Shown here: positions 8,321 to 19,605 of the stretch, one piece after another | Layout: the number at the start of each line of letters is the position of its first letter | Numbering within the stretch: the stretch's first letter is position 1 | From: Balneolaceae bacterium | GTDB taxonomy: Bacteria > Bacteroidota > Rhodothermia > Balneolales > Balneolaceae | Reading direction: 5' to 3' | Assembly (NCBI GenBank): GCA_009711805.1 | Contig: VEMX01000064.1 | Span: 1 to 35,122 of the forward strand | Length of the DNA stretch: 35,122 nucleotides | The notes under the pieces: generated by a model | What the model saw: the letters and a program-made list of their open reading frames with translations, nothing else | What the model was told of the DNA's origin: nothing | Database searches by the model: none | Translations under genes and position numbers: made by a program

Positions 8321-8348
8321 GTTAACACTGTTAACTAACCCAAGTTAA
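8321..8348. promoter_or_regulatory. Candidate TetR operator
   Basis: gttaac (8321-8326), three bases, gttaac (8330-8335) forms a 15-bp near-perfect palindrome. Overlapping it, ttaact (8331-8336) and agttaa (8343-8348) form a second dyad with a 6-base spacer. The position, 10 bases upstream of the tetR start codon and overlapping the expected promoter/leader, fits a TetR-type operator controlling the tetR-fadE operon. Not tested against other copies. Confidence 0.5.
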
Positions 8349-8438
8349 TTAATCCGTTGCCAAAATCAAGCGATTGACAAAAAGAGTGGTGAATATCAGC
8401 TAAGCTCTGCAAGCAATTTCACCTTTATAGCATCGGTA

Positions 8439-9098
8439 TTACTCCCCAAGTCGGAATGAGAGGAACTTAATTGTCTTTCCTTTGCTGAGGTGTATGTTTT
8501 CGTAGTAGGTTTTAATACTTAATATGGGATGTTCAGGATATGTTTTATAGACATCATCAATGTCTTTTACAAGCTCCAGGTCCTGTTCTGCTATTACTTC
8601 CTTGGTATATTCATAAAGCAGGTCTGAATCTGTTTTCAAGTTGATTACCGTATCCGGAGCCATTACTTTTCGAAAGGTTTTCAGGAATTTGGGAGAAGTC
8701 AGTCTTTTCCTCTCTTTTTTTATGTAAGGATCGGGAAAAATAATCCAGGCTTCGTCAATTTCTCCCTTTTCAAAAAACTGAGGTAAGTGATCTATAAATG
8801 CTCTGAAGTACCGAACATTTTCCAGCCCTTCCTCCAGTGCGGTAGTAGCCCCCACCCACATTCGGTTTCCTTTAATATCTATACCAAGATAATTTTTATT
8901 CTCCTCAAGCTTAGCCAAGCCAACGGAGTATTCTCCCTTACCACAAGCCAACTCCAATACAATGGGGTTTTCATTTTCAAATATCTCCTCTTTCCATTTC
9001 CCTTTCGGCGAGGTATGATTTTCTTCAAAATCGGTATACTCTAACACATTACGGAGTTTTTTCATCTCGCGCATGCGCTGTTTTTTTACTTTTGGCAT
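8439..9098 (-). CDS. trmB: tRNA (guanine-N7)-methyltransferase TrmB
   Basis: 219 residues, typical length. The SAM-binding motif I is VLELACGKGEYSVGLA. The family signature FPDPYIKKERKRLTSPKFL and the C-terminal TYYE motif match TrmB, which makes m7G46 in the tRNA variable loop. It stands alone, 127 bp from the TetR gene and 116 bp downstream of pdxH on the same strand, so it may be read through from pdxH. The basic N-terminus (MPKVKKQRMREMKKL) is usual in Bacteroidota homologues. Confidence 0.95.
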   Translation of the reverse strand: MPKVKKQRMREMKKLRNVLEYTDFEENHTSPKGKWKEEIFENENPIVLELACGKGEYSVGLAKLEENKNYLGIDIKGNRMWVGATTALEEGLENVRYFRAFIDHLPQFFEKGEIDEAWIIFPDPYIKKERKRLTSPKFLKTFRKVMAPDTVINLKTDSDLLYEYTKEVIAEQDLELVKDIDDVYKTYPEHPILSIKTYYENIHLSKGKTIKFLSFRLGE

Positions 9099-9214
9099 CT
9101 GCCTGTTATGAAATTGATTGAATTAGCTAAAATTATTCCCCGCACCTTCCAACAAATGTCACAGGTGGAATATACTTGTAGTGGCCAAACTAATTTTTTG
9201 TATCCGAAAACGGC

Positions 9215-9859
9215 TTAGGGACACAGCCTTTTGATAACCCAATCGTTGTTCTCTTTGTAATACTTAATGCGGTCATGCAACCGGCTGCTTCTACCCTGCC
9301 AAAACTCAATTGCGGTTGGTAAAACTCTGTATCCTCCCCAGCTGTTGGGTTTAGGCACCTGCCCTTCCGAATATCTTTGAATTAGCTTATTAAATTTTTC
9401 CTCAAGTAGTTCTCTGCTTTCAACTACTGCACTTTGATCGGAGGCGTGTGCTCCAATTTGACTTCTGTAGGGCCGCTTTTGAAAGTATTCATTTACTTCT
9501 TCCTCATCCAACTTTTCCACGGTACCTTCGATACGAACCTGACGACCAAGCTCAGACCATAAAAAACAAAGGGCTGCATTTGGATTGTCTTCAAGTTCAA
9601 CGCCCTTGTCGCTTGCGTAATTCGTATAAAACACAAATCCATCTTTATCAGCCCCTTTAAGCAAAACAATTCGGGCGTGTGGTTTTCCTTCTTTATCAGT
9701 AGTAGCCAATGTCATTGCGTTGGCTTCCGGGACAGCGGCATTTAAAGCTTCCTCCATCCATTGATCAAACTGATTGATCGGATTTGGTTTTACGTCATTT
9801 TCGTCAAGATCATACCCCGAATATTCTTGACGGAGTTCTTGTAAATCTTCTGTGTTCAT
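9215..9859 (-). CDS. pdxH: Pyridoxamine/pyridoxine 5'-phosphate oxidase
   Basis: 214 residues, full length for PdxH. FMN- and PLP-binding segments are visible: MTLATTDKEGKPHARIVLLK, GFVFYTNYASDKG, RPYRSQIGAHASDQS and WGGYRVLPTAIEFWQGR followed by SRLHDRI. The C-terminus KRLCP matches the conserved RLxP ending. It makes pyridoxal 5'-phosphate, the cofactor of the PLP lyase encoded at 3241-4476. The ATG overlaps the stop of the upstream thioredoxin-fold gene by four bases (ATGA), so the two are translationally coupled. Confidence 0.95.
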   Translation of the reverse strand: MNTEDLQELRQEYSGYDLDENDVKPNPINQFDQWMEEALNAAVPEANAMTLATTDKEGKPHARIVLLKGADKDGFVFYTNYASDKGVELEDNPNAALCFLWSELGRQVRIEGTVEKLDEEEVNEYFQKRPYRSQIGAHASDQSAVVESRELLEEKFNKLIQRYSEGQVPKPNSWGGYRVLPTAIEFWQGRSSRLHDRIKYYKENNDWVIKRLCP

Positions 9860-10422
9860 TTAAAATACTCTGGTTCGTTACCGGCTTTCCATTTAATATT
9901 GCAACCTACACTTGGCGCTTGATCTTTACTGACTTCTTTGCCTTCGAGTATGTGATCAAGAGCTTCCCGCAAGTCTGTACCTGTTACGGCTTTATCATTC
10001 CCGGGTCGACTGTCATCAAACTGCCCCCTGTATGCGAGTTCGCTGTTCTCATCAAATACAAAAAAGTCGGGTGTACATGCCGCCTTGTATGCTTTTGCAA
10101 CTTCCTGACTTTCATCATAAAGGTAGGGAAATGGATAGTTTTTTTTCGCCATTTTTTCCGGGCTATCGTCGGGATATTCCTCCACATTATTCGAGCTTAT
10201 GGCGATAAAAGCGATACCCTGTTGTATATATTCTTTAGTAAGGCTCACCAACTCATTTTCAATGTGCTGAACATATGGGCAATGATTGCAAATAAACATT
10301 ACCACAAATGCTTTGCTGTTCTTGGTATAATTGAGTGTTAAATTACCGCCGTTCACACTCGGCAGATTAAAATTGGGGGCTTTCGTTCCTAACTTTAACA
10401 TTATAGATGGAATTGCAGACAT
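9856..10422 (-). CDS. Thioredoxin-fold redox protein (AhpC/TSA-like)
   Basis: 188 residues. The N-terminal GTKAPNFNLPSVNGGNLTL is the peroxiredoxin/AhpC-like entry; the active site is Cys45-Asn-His-Cys48 in FICNHCPYVQHIENEL, a CxxC on the thioredoxin fold. AACTPDFFVFDENSELAYRG supplies the cis-Pro loop region (TP). The C-terminal Cys in PSVGCNIKWK is conserved in this group. No signal peptide, so cytoplasmic. The family is annotated thioredoxin-like or peroxiredoxin-like; the substrate is unknown. It is first in an operon with pdxH, with an ATGA overlap. An internal Met eight residues in is an alternative start. Confidence 0.85.
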   Translation of the reverse strand: MSAIPSIMLKLGTKAPNFNLPSVNGGNLTLNYTKNSKAFVVMFICNHCPYVQHIENELVSLTKEYIQQGIAFIAISSNNVEEYPDDSPEKMAKKNYPFPYLYDESQEVAKAYKAACTPDFFVFDENSELAYRGQFDDSRPGNDKAVTGTDLREALDHILEGKEVSKDQAPSVGCNIKWKAGNEPEYFK

Positions 10423-10457
10423 GATTTTCTCAACTTTAATTTAAATTAATTACTCTT

Positions 10458-10859
10458 ATGCAACCTGTCACAAAGATCTTGAATGAACCAAACAAGGTTT
10501 TGTTCGACAAAGCAATAAAATTTTACTTCTTTTCTCGACAACAAGATATTAAAAAACTTAATTCAGCCTTTCAGAAGCGTTTATCCTATTCAGGCCAAGT
10601 TGCCTACTCACTAATCATTACCTATATGCGTGAAGGGGTTTTGAAGCTGGAATATATGGATTTCCTGAATGAAGAATTAAAAACCCTTTTGCAGGTTGAC
10701 CCATCTCATTTTGAATCCCTTCATATTAAACCCGATGAAATTGATGAAATAGAATTAAATCAAAAGGTAACTATTAAAGTATTTGATGAAGATGCCAACA
10801 AAGAATTAAAGCTTATCTATTTTCCAGATCACAACAAGGTTACTTTAAGTAGGGTTTAA
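10458..10859 (+). CDS. Hypothetical protein, 133 residues
   Basis: Not recognised. A soluble, mixed-composition protein with no signal peptide, membrane helix or cysteine cluster. The first ~70 residues look helical (DKAIKFYFFSRQQDIKKLNS; VAYSLIITYMREGVLKLEYM), the rest more beta-like (IELNQKVTIKVFDEDANKEL; KLIYFPDHNKVTLSRV). It is divergent from the thioredoxin/pdxH pair across 35 bp and convergent with the radical SAM gene. The even codon use and good start position make it probably real; no function is suggested by context. Confidence 0.6.
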   Translation: MQPVTKILNEPNKVLFDKAIKFYFFSRQQDIKKLNSAFQKRLSYSGQVAYSLIITYMREGVLKLEYMDFLNEELKTLLQVDPSHFESLHIKPDEIDEIELNQKVTIKVFDEDANKELKLIYFPDHNKVTLSRV

Positions 10860-10955
10860 TGATTTAGCACCTTCTGCCTTTTCAAGAAGTGAGAAATGAG
10901 TCCCCATATCTTTTGCTTTTTGGACGGATGAACACTCGAAGGAAAATTACTACAT

Positions 10956-11024
10956 AAAAAACCCGACACCTTTTAGAATCAGCTATCATGTTAAAAAAGC
11001 TACGATCGATTTGAGTGCCGGGTT
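10956..11024 (-). terminator. Long-loop terminator downstream of the radical SAM gene
   Basis: On the minus strand, aacccggcac (11024-11015) pairs with gtgtcgggtt (10969-10960) with one mismatch, followed by a T run (10961-10956). The loop is about 45 bases, unusually long, and holds small secondary dyads. It is about 70 bp beyond the stop of the radical SAM gene. Confidence 0.55.
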
Positions 11025-11093
11025 AAGCTACATACATTAAGACGAGATAAAATTGATAATGTTTCTTTTTTTCTTGTAAATAATTATAAACCA

Positions 11094-12152
11094 TTAAAAT
11101 ATATTAAGCTGACTACCATGTACTCTCCTAAAATATTTGGTTGTACATGCTCTCCTTTTTTTATTTAAACCAAGCCTTTTTGTCTGAACGGTGAATAATT
11201 GTTCGATCTGTTTTGAGAAATTCCCGGTCCCTTTCATCCTCTCTCCCCATTTATACCCATTGAGATGACCATCCCTTATATCCGATAAGCGATTTAAAAT
11301 TTTCTTTTTTCGATCGGGAAGATGCTGATCCAGCCAATCGATAAAGATATCTTTTACTTTATAAGGAAGCCTCAGAATAGTGTATCCTGCTGAGGTGGCT
11401 CCTGCTTTTGCCGCTTCCTCAAGTATTCTTACACACTCATGATCGGTCAAGCCCGGAATTATCGGGGCTACATTTACACAGACCGGAATCCCCGCATCCG
11501 CCAATACCCGAATGGTCTCCAATCTCCTTTGAGGACGTGTAGTCCTCGGTTCCATAATCATGGTCAGGTCTTTATCGAGTGTAGTAACAGAGATCGTAAC
11601 ACTTACACATTGGTATTTATTCAACTGGCACAACAAGTCAATATCGCGGGTAATCAGTTGGTTTTTTGTAATCAGCCCAACAGGATTTCTGAACTCAGCC
11701 AAGACCTCAAGACATCCCCGGGTGATTTTAAGTTTTTTCTCTATAGGCTGATATACATCTGTTACCCCACTCATCGCTATCATTTGGGGCTTCCACTTTG
11801 GGGAACTTAATTCTTTGCGAAGTAAAGCAGGGGCATCATATTTAACTACAATTTTAGATTCGAAATCTAACCCCAGAGAGTATCCCAGGTATTCGTGATA
11901 TGGACGGGCAAAACAATAAATGCACCCATGCTCACATCCACGATAGGGATTCAAACCGGCATCAAAAGGAATATCCGGACTGTTGTTATAAGAAATAACT
12001 GTTTTGGTATCATCCCTGATAAGTTGTGTTTTGGGAGACGGCTTCTCTCCTGTTTCTTCATCTAACTCATAGTCGATGTAATTACCTTCGAACCGGTTAA
12101 TGGGATTGTCTGAAGCTCCTCTTCCGCGTATCGGGTTTTTAAAATCTGACAT
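11094..12152 (-). CDS. PA0069-family radical SAM protein (SplB-like)
   Basis: 352 residues from the ATG at 12152, chosen over an in-frame ATG nine codons upstream because AAGGAG lies six bases before it. The N-terminus with NPIRGRGASDNPINRFEG is typical of the PA0069 group. The 4Fe-4S site is Cys73, Cys77, Cys80 in NPYRGCEHGCIYCFARPYHE (CxxxCxxC). Later conserved pieces: GLITKNQLITRD, SVTISVTTLDKDL, EPRTTRPQRRLETI and MNVAPIIPGL-like VNVAPIIPGLTD. The fold is related to spore photoproduct lyase, but the reaction of this group is undetermined. It stands alone with its own terminator; the C-terminal tail is basic. Confidence 0.88.
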   Translation of the reverse strand: MSDFKNPIRGRGASDNPINRFEGNYIDYELDEETGEKPSPKTQLIRDDTKTVISYNNSPDIPFDAGLNPYRGCEHGCIYCFARPYHEYLGYSLGLDFESKIVVKYDAPALLRKELSSPKWKPQMIAMSGVTDVYQPIEKKLKITRGCLEVLAEFRNPVGLITKNQLITRDIDLLCQLNKYQCVSVTISVTTLDKDLTMIMEPRTTRPQRRLETIRVLADAGIPVCVNVAPIIPGLTDHECVRILEEAAKAGATSAGYTILRLPYKVKDIFIDWLDQHLPDRKKKILNRLSDIRDGHLNGYKWGERMKGTGNFSKQIEQLFTVQTKRLGLNKKRRACTTKYFRRVHGSQLNIF

Positions 12153-12200
12153 CTTTCTCCTTGTACATGTTTTACACATATACTATCAGAAAAATATCTT

Positions 12201-12240
12201 AAAAACAAAAAATCCTCGTCCTGAAATCAGAACGAGGATT
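12201..12240 (-). terminator. Rho-independent terminator of the amidohydrolase gene
   Basis: Minus-strand hairpin: aatcctcgt pairs with acgaggatt (nine perfect pairs, outer arms 12211-12219 and 12232-12240), then one mismatch and an inner ctga/tcag pair, followed by TTTTTTGTTTTT. It is about 54 bp after the stop codon. Confidence 0.9.
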
Positions 12241-12293
12241 CAATAGCTGTTTGCATCCCGGCTGTCACTTTAACCGAAACTTCTAAAGAGTTG

Positions 12294-13952
12294 CTATTCT
12301 TCGAATACTTTTTCTCCGGCTACCCATGTTTGTTCAACATGTAATTGCCATATTTCACGTGCAGGTACTTCAAAATAATCCTGATCTATCACGATAAAAT
12401 CGGCCCACTTTCCTTTCTCGAGGCTTCCCAGCACCTCTTCCTGATGTGCAGCATATGCCGCATCAACCGTAAAGGCCTTTAAAGCCTGGGCACGGCTCAG
12501 ACTTTCATCCGGGTACCAGCCTTCCGGCGGATTTCCCTCGTGATCCATGCGGGTAATGGCCGAATAAAGACCGAAAAAGGGATTAGAATGTTCTACGGGA
12601 AAATCGGATCCGGCAGCTACCACGGTACCTTGATCCAGCATAGTTTGCCAGGCATATCCTCCTTTAATTCTTTCTGACCCCACCCGATCTTCGGCCATAT
12701 TCATATCACTTGTGGCATGTGTAGGCTGCATAGATGCTATTATATTCAACTCCTTAAACCGGGGAATGTCTTCAGGTGCTATAATCTGAGCATGTTCTAT
12801 CCGGTGTCTCAGCCCTTGGTCTCCCAACTCTTCTCTGGCATGCTCAAATGCATTCAATACTACTCTGTTTGCGCGATCTCCTATCGCATGCACATTTGTT
12901 TGATACCCTGCTGAAACTGTTTTAAGTATCATTTTATTCATCTCTTCCTGTTCTGCAAACAACAGTCCCGTATTTCCTGGATCATCAGAATATGGATGAA
13001 TCATTGCAGCTCCACGGCTTCCAAGAGCCCCGTCGGCATACAATTTTACACTTCGAAGAGCCAGCCGGTCATTTGCGTAGGAAGTAACGGGACCATTTTC
13101 AGAAAGCGTGTCAAACGTATCTCCTGCGCCAGCTATCATTCCATAAATACGACTCGTCATCTTTCCTTCATCCGCAAAGGTTTTGTACATCTTCCATGTA
13201 CCTACTCCCACGCCGGCGTCGTGTACGGATGTTAATCCCATACGTCCCAGCTGTTCTAATGCCTTTTTCAGAGCAAGCTCTTGTTCTTTTTTAGTAGGTG
13301 CGGGTACAATTTCATTCACATAAGATGCGGCGGCATCAATAAAAACTCCGGTGGCACTTCCTGCTCCATCCCGAAGAATTTTGCCACCCTTTGGGTCAGG
13401 AGTATCCTTGCTTATGTTCGCCATTTTTAATGCTTTTGAATTTCCCCAGCTTGCATGTCCATCTATACGGGAAAGCCAGACCGGGCGATCTGGCACAACT
13501 TTATCCAAATCCTCAGCTGTAGGAAATTCATTTTCCGGCCATATGGTTTGATTCCAGCCTCTGCCTTGTATCCATTCCAGGTCGGGGTTAGCTTCTGCAT
13601 ATGCTTTAATTGTATCCAGCGTAGCTTCCAGGCTCTCAATTCCCACAAGATTTACATTCAATTCCTGTTGTCCTAATCCCATCACATGGCCATGGGCATC
13701 AATCAACCCGGGAAGTACCGTCTTGCCTTCTACATCAATTACATCCGTTGCAGAATATTCCCCAAATAGTTCATCCCCTCCTATGTCCAGTACTTTACCA
13801 TCCTGGATAATTAAGGTTGAAAAGGTTGTAAGCGAGTCTCCTGAAAAGGTGTATCCATTGGCATTGGTAATAACCTTATACTCCTGTTGTGAAGTGCAAG
13901 AAATAACAACTAATAATAGCAGTGTAAACAGAGATAAAAACTTTTGCATCAA
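12294..13952 (-). CDS. Exported amidohydrolase-family lipoprotein (YtcJ-like)
   Basis: 552 residues. A lipoprotein signal (MMQKFLSLFTLLLLVVISC, lipidated Cys19) is followed by an amidohydrolase_3-type metal-dependent hydrolase. Metal ligands are visible in order: GLIDAHGHVMG (HxH), the SVHDAGVG segment, NVHAIGDRANR, RHRIEHAQII, and the Asp of GSDFPVEHSNPF. The beta-sandwich N- and C-terminal parts (GKVLDIGGDELFG; GSLEKGKWADFIVIDQDYFE) are standard. Homologues hydrolyse imides, amides or N-acyl amino acids; the substrate cannot be told here. Attached to an envelope membrane. It is divergent from a histidine kinase gene and ends at a good terminator. Confidence 0.88.
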   Translation of the reverse strand: MMQKFLSLFTLLLLVVISCTSQQEYKVITNANGYTFSGDSLTTFSTLIIQDGKVLDIGGDELFGEYSATDVIDVEGKTVLPGLIDAHGHVMGLGQQELNVNLVGIESLEATLDTIKAYAEANPDLEWIQGRGWNQTIWPENEFPTAEDLDKVVPDRPVWLSRIDGHASWGNSKALKMANISKDTPDPKGGKILRDGAGSATGVFIDAAASYVNEIVPAPTKKEQELALKKALEQLGRMGLTSVHDAGVGVGTWKMYKTFADEGKMTSRIYGMIAGAGDTFDTLSENGPVTSYANDRLALRSVKLYADGALGSRGAAMIHPYSDDPGNTGLLFAEQEEMNKMILKTVSAGYQTNVHAIGDRANRVVLNAFEHAREELGDQGLRHRIEHAQIIAPEDIPRFKELNIIASMQPTHATSDMNMAEDRVGSERIKGGYAWQTMLDQGTVVAAGSDFPVEHSNPFFGLYSAITRMDHEGNPPEGWYPDESLSRAQALKAFTVDAAYAAHQEEVLGSLEKGKWADFIVIDQDYFEVPAREIWQLHVEQTWVAGEKVFEE

Positions 13953-14161
13953 TCCGTATTAATTATAATTCGGTTTAATATAATAATGCAATCAGTATTT
14001 CTTAGTATGGATAATTTGTTTTTACTTATTCTACATTATTCATGCATGCATTTTACTTGGTTTTAGTGTAATTATAACTTGTATATTCAAAGCACAAAAT
14101 TTCTTAATTATTCTTACCCATTTCCTGTAGATTTAACATACTAATAGTCGCTATTTGTTTT

Positions 14162-16136
14162 TTGGGGCTGCAACATGCTTCGGCACAGCATGCGGAGGCA
14201 GACAGCCTTATGGGCATCATCCAATATACTACAGATGGAGAACTTACTCCTGACACATCCAATGTTCTGATCCTAATTGAGATATTTGATACCTATCGTT
14301 TTGTTGAACAGGATAGCGCATTTAAATATGCCAGCCTGGCTTTAGAAATAGCCGAACGACTTAATTTTGCACGTGGGATACTGATTGCAACCTATTCTAA
14401 AGGCAGCATGTATTTTACCCAGGGGAACTATCAGGAAATTTATGATATGGCCTTCACTGCATTACAGCAGGCTGATACCTCAAAATATAGAGCAGAACAA
14501 GCCCGGTTAAATCAATTACTGGGAATCTCTTATGCCTCCCAGGGCTATTATGAACCTGGGTTAAGGTATTTCATGCGAGCCAAAAACATGTTTGATGCTA
14601 TAGGCAATGAGATGGGAGCTATGCAGAACTTGGTTAATATTGGGGTATCCTACCTGAAGACCCAGAACTATACTAAAGCTTTAGATATTTTTGTCAGGAT
14701 TGATTCCCTGAGGGGCCTTAAACCGGCCACTATATCGGTACCGGTGAACCTGGGGTTTATTTATTATGAAATGGGAGAGTACCAAAAAGCAGAATATCAC
14801 TTAAAACGTGTCATTAACTTTGAAGGAGAAAAATTTGACCGACGATCTCTGGGACTTGCAACCTTTAAGTTAGGGGAAATACATCTTGCCCAAAAGCAAT
14901 ATGACCAAGCCCTCAACTTTTTTAGTCAGTCTATTGAAATCTACGAAAAACTGGGAAACAAGTCAGAAAAGCTTCAGGCACTTAATGGCATAGCACGTAC
15001 CTATCTGCTCACAAGAAAGCTAAAACAAGCTGAAGATTATGCCCTGCAAGTATATAATACGGCCTTGGAACATAATGCCCTTCCTGACAAACAAACCTCA
15101 TCTGAGACCTTACATCGGATATACCGACAGCAGGGCGATTTCCAAAATGCCTATAAATACCTGAGTCTTTACAAGAGTTACTCAGACAGCATGCAAAATG
15201 ATGAAATCAGCAAAAAAATAGGCCGGCTTGAAGCAGAATTTGATTTTCAAAAAAAGGAACTTGAACTCATAAATGAGCAACGCCAGCAAAATGCGGAACA
15301 TGCCCGCACGGTTTCAGAACACCGCACATATCTCTTCATTACTTTTTCACTATTAGCCATAGCGGTTGTTGTAGCTTCCCTCTTGTACAGAAACTCGAAG
15401 TTGAGAAAAAAGGCCAATCGTTTACTTCAAGAAAAAAATGAAGAAATTGAAGCACAAGCTAAAGAGCTCCACAAAATGAACGAGCTTAAAAACCACTTGT
15501 TCTCTATTCTTGCACACGACTTACGAAGTCCTCTTAGTTCTTTACATGGCTTCATCACACTTAATGAAATGGACAGCCTTACTCAGAAGGAGATCCAAAA
15601 GCTGGTCCCTGAACTTGTGCATCGGTTTCAGTATACCTCGAACCTGCTGAACAACCTGTTACACTGGTCCAAAAGTCAACTTGAAGGATATACCGTGGAA
15701 CCAGCTGAATTTCATGTGAAGAAATTATTTGGAGAAAGCACTGAAGTTCTTAATCAAAAAGCAGCTAACAAAGATCTCAGTATACAAAACAACATCGATG
15801 AAGAAGCTACCGTCTATGCAGATAAAAACATGGTAGATCTGGTGTTGCTGAACCTTGTCTCTAATGCCATAAAATTTACTCCAAAAGAAGGAAGGATTGA
15901 AGTAAGCTCATCTCAGGACAAAGGATACACCACTATCTGTGTAACGGATACAGGTGTTGGCATTACTGAGGACCAACTGGCTACTCTCTTCGATACACAT
16001 AACTTCCATTCTACTCCGGGTACCGAAAATGAGATGGGAACCGGCCTTGGACTTACTCTTTGTGTAGATTTTATCAAACGAAACAAGGGTAAATTTTGGG
16101 CTACCAGTGAGGAAGGCATCGGAAGTCAATTCTATT

Positions 16137-16162
<26 letters not shown>
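14162..16162 (+). CDS. TPR-linked sensor histidine kinase (start codon uncertain)
   Basis: 666 residues from a TTG at 14162. Tetratricopeptide repeats fill residues ~30-345 (SYASQGYYEPGLRYFMRAKN; FKLGEIHLAQKQYDQALNFF), then a coiled coil, one transmembrane helix (~389-410), a second coiled coil, a HisKA domain with His452 in SILAHDLRSPLSSL, and a HATPase with LLNLVSNAIKFTP, DTGVGI and GTGLGL. This is the common Bacteroidota plan with a periplasmic TPR sensor. The frame is open upstream to 14108 and spells a signal peptide (RFNILIVAICFLGLQHASAQ), yet no ATG/GTG/TTG lies upstream of 14162; only ATT at 14120 would retain the whole signal. No response regulator is nearby. Its end overlaps the convergent Nudix gene by 26 bases. 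Confidence 0.85.
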
Positions 16163-18304
<2,142 letters not shown>

Positions 18305-18339
18305 TCACCTTCCCTATTCAATTCAAAAACAAGGAAAAC

Positions 18340-19218
18340 TCAGTTATTTTCCCACATATTATCCACAAGCCGACTCAAAAGGTCCGGTTTATCCGAGAAT
18401 ATCCCTGTTACTCCTTTTTTTATGAGCTTTCTCATTCTCTTTTCTTTATTCACGGTATAGACAAATACAGGGATGTTATGTGCTCTCAACTTAGAAGCTC
18501 TTTTTTTGTTGAACTGCCGGTAGCTACAGTTAAATGCATTGGCCTTATACTCGCTCACCAACTGCACCGGTGTTTTATTCCCCGACTGCTTTTTCTCGTA
18601 CAACAACGCTGTGGCTACATCATCATCCAGCTCCCGCAGATGAGCAATTGCCCGGTAATCAAAACTGGAAAAAAGCACATATTCCTCCATCCCAAATTGT
18701 TTTACCAGCTCCAGGCTCTTTTGCTCAATCCCTCCGCCTACTACATCGGTTACAGCTTCCGTCTTAATCTCAATATTTACTGCAATCTTCCCTTTAGCAA
18801 ACGCCAGCACATCTTCCAGTGTGGGAATAGGCTCGCCCGCAAACGCTGGGGCGAACCAGGAGCCTGCATCCATAGCCTGTAATTCATCTGCTGTATACTC
18901 ATTTACCAGCCCCTGGCTATTAGTAGTTCGATTCAAAGTCTCATCATGAATCACTACAGGCACTCCGTCTTTGCTTAGTAATATATCCAGTTCAATCATC
19001 TCAGCTCCCATCTCCAAAGCCGCTTTGAATGCTGTCATGGTATTCTCAGGGTAATATGCACTTGCCCCACGGTGGCCAATCACAACAAAGCCGTCTGTAT
19101 TATCGCTATAAAGTTTTATGGGTGATGAAATAGCTTCCATGAACTCAGATTGTGCTATTATTACAGGTGAAATGGAAATAATATACACAAAGAAAACCGA
19201 TGCCCGAACTACATTCAT
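18340..19218 (-). CDS. Exported glycerophosphodiester phosphodiesterase
   Basis: 292 residues. An N-terminal Sec signal (RASVFFVYIISISPVIIAQ) precedes a GDPD TIM barrel. Active-site motifs: His49-Arg50 in VIGHRGASAYYPENT, Glu76/Asp78 in MIELDILLSKDG, His91 in VVIHDETLNRTT, then Glu/Lys in VNIEIKTE and the late FVYTVNKEKRM. It hydrolyses glycerophosphodiesters to glycerol 3-phosphate and an alcohol, probably in the periplasm (UgpQ/GlpQ-like). It lies 77 bp upstream of pyrG on the same strand and might be co-transcribed, though no functional link is evident. Confidence 0.92.
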   Translation of the reverse strand: MNVVRASVFFVYIISISPVIIAQSEFMEAISSPIKLYSDNTDGFVVIGHRGASAYYPENTMTAFKAALEMGAEMIELDILLSKDGVPVVIHDETLNRTTNSQGLVNEYTADELQAMDAGSWFAPAFAGEPIPTLEDVLAFAKGKIAVNIEIKTEAVTDVVGGGIEQKSLELVKQFGMEEYVLFSSFDYRAIAHLRELDDDVATALLYEKKQSGNKTPVQLVSEYKANAFNCSYRQFNKKRASKLRAHNIPVFVYTVNKEKRMRKLIKKGVTGIFSDKPDLLSRLVDNMWENN

Positions 19219-19385
19219 ACTAACCTTTTTGTTGATATTGGCTATAAAATAAACAGGGAATAATAAACCAGTACTGCTAACAGATTATGGTTTGGTTAAT
19301 TCTATGCCTGAATCGTATATGTTTTTCTGATTCCCTGTCATTTCCTGGTTAGGAAAAATATTCAGGTAACCGATAGAGAAATGCT

Positions 19386-19572
19386 ATACATTAACGTGTT
19401 TACCGGTTGGAGATTAGCTTAAAACAGTATTGAAAGGGAGTAACCTCGCAGCGTCCGCAGGTCCTGCAAGCGTTACGGGATTCTCGCTGGAAAGCCGAAC
19501 GCTACGAGGACCTGCGGACGCTCGTAGGTTCTCTAAATGGTACTTCTAACCGGTAAACGCGTCATACATTAA
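19386..19572. mobile_element. MITE-like inverted-repeat element with 9-bp flanking duplication
   Basis: The exact 9-mer atacattaa occurs at 19386-19394 and 19564-19572 and frames a ~169-bp palindromic element. Terminal arms: gtttaccggtt on the left (19398-19408) matched by aaccggtaaac on the right (19549-19559), with similar flanks. A second, inner pair of 33-base arms (19442-19474 and 19498-19530) matches at 27 of 33 positions, sharing the core agcgtccgcaggtcct. No coding capacity. Flanking direct repeat plus terminal inverted repeats is the signature of a non-autonomous transposon; the family is unknown. It fills most of the 387-bp gap upstream of the NTF2-like gene. Confidence 0.65.
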
Positions 19573-19605
19573 ATCTGCTTATCAACTAAACGTATAGAAA
19601 ACCAG

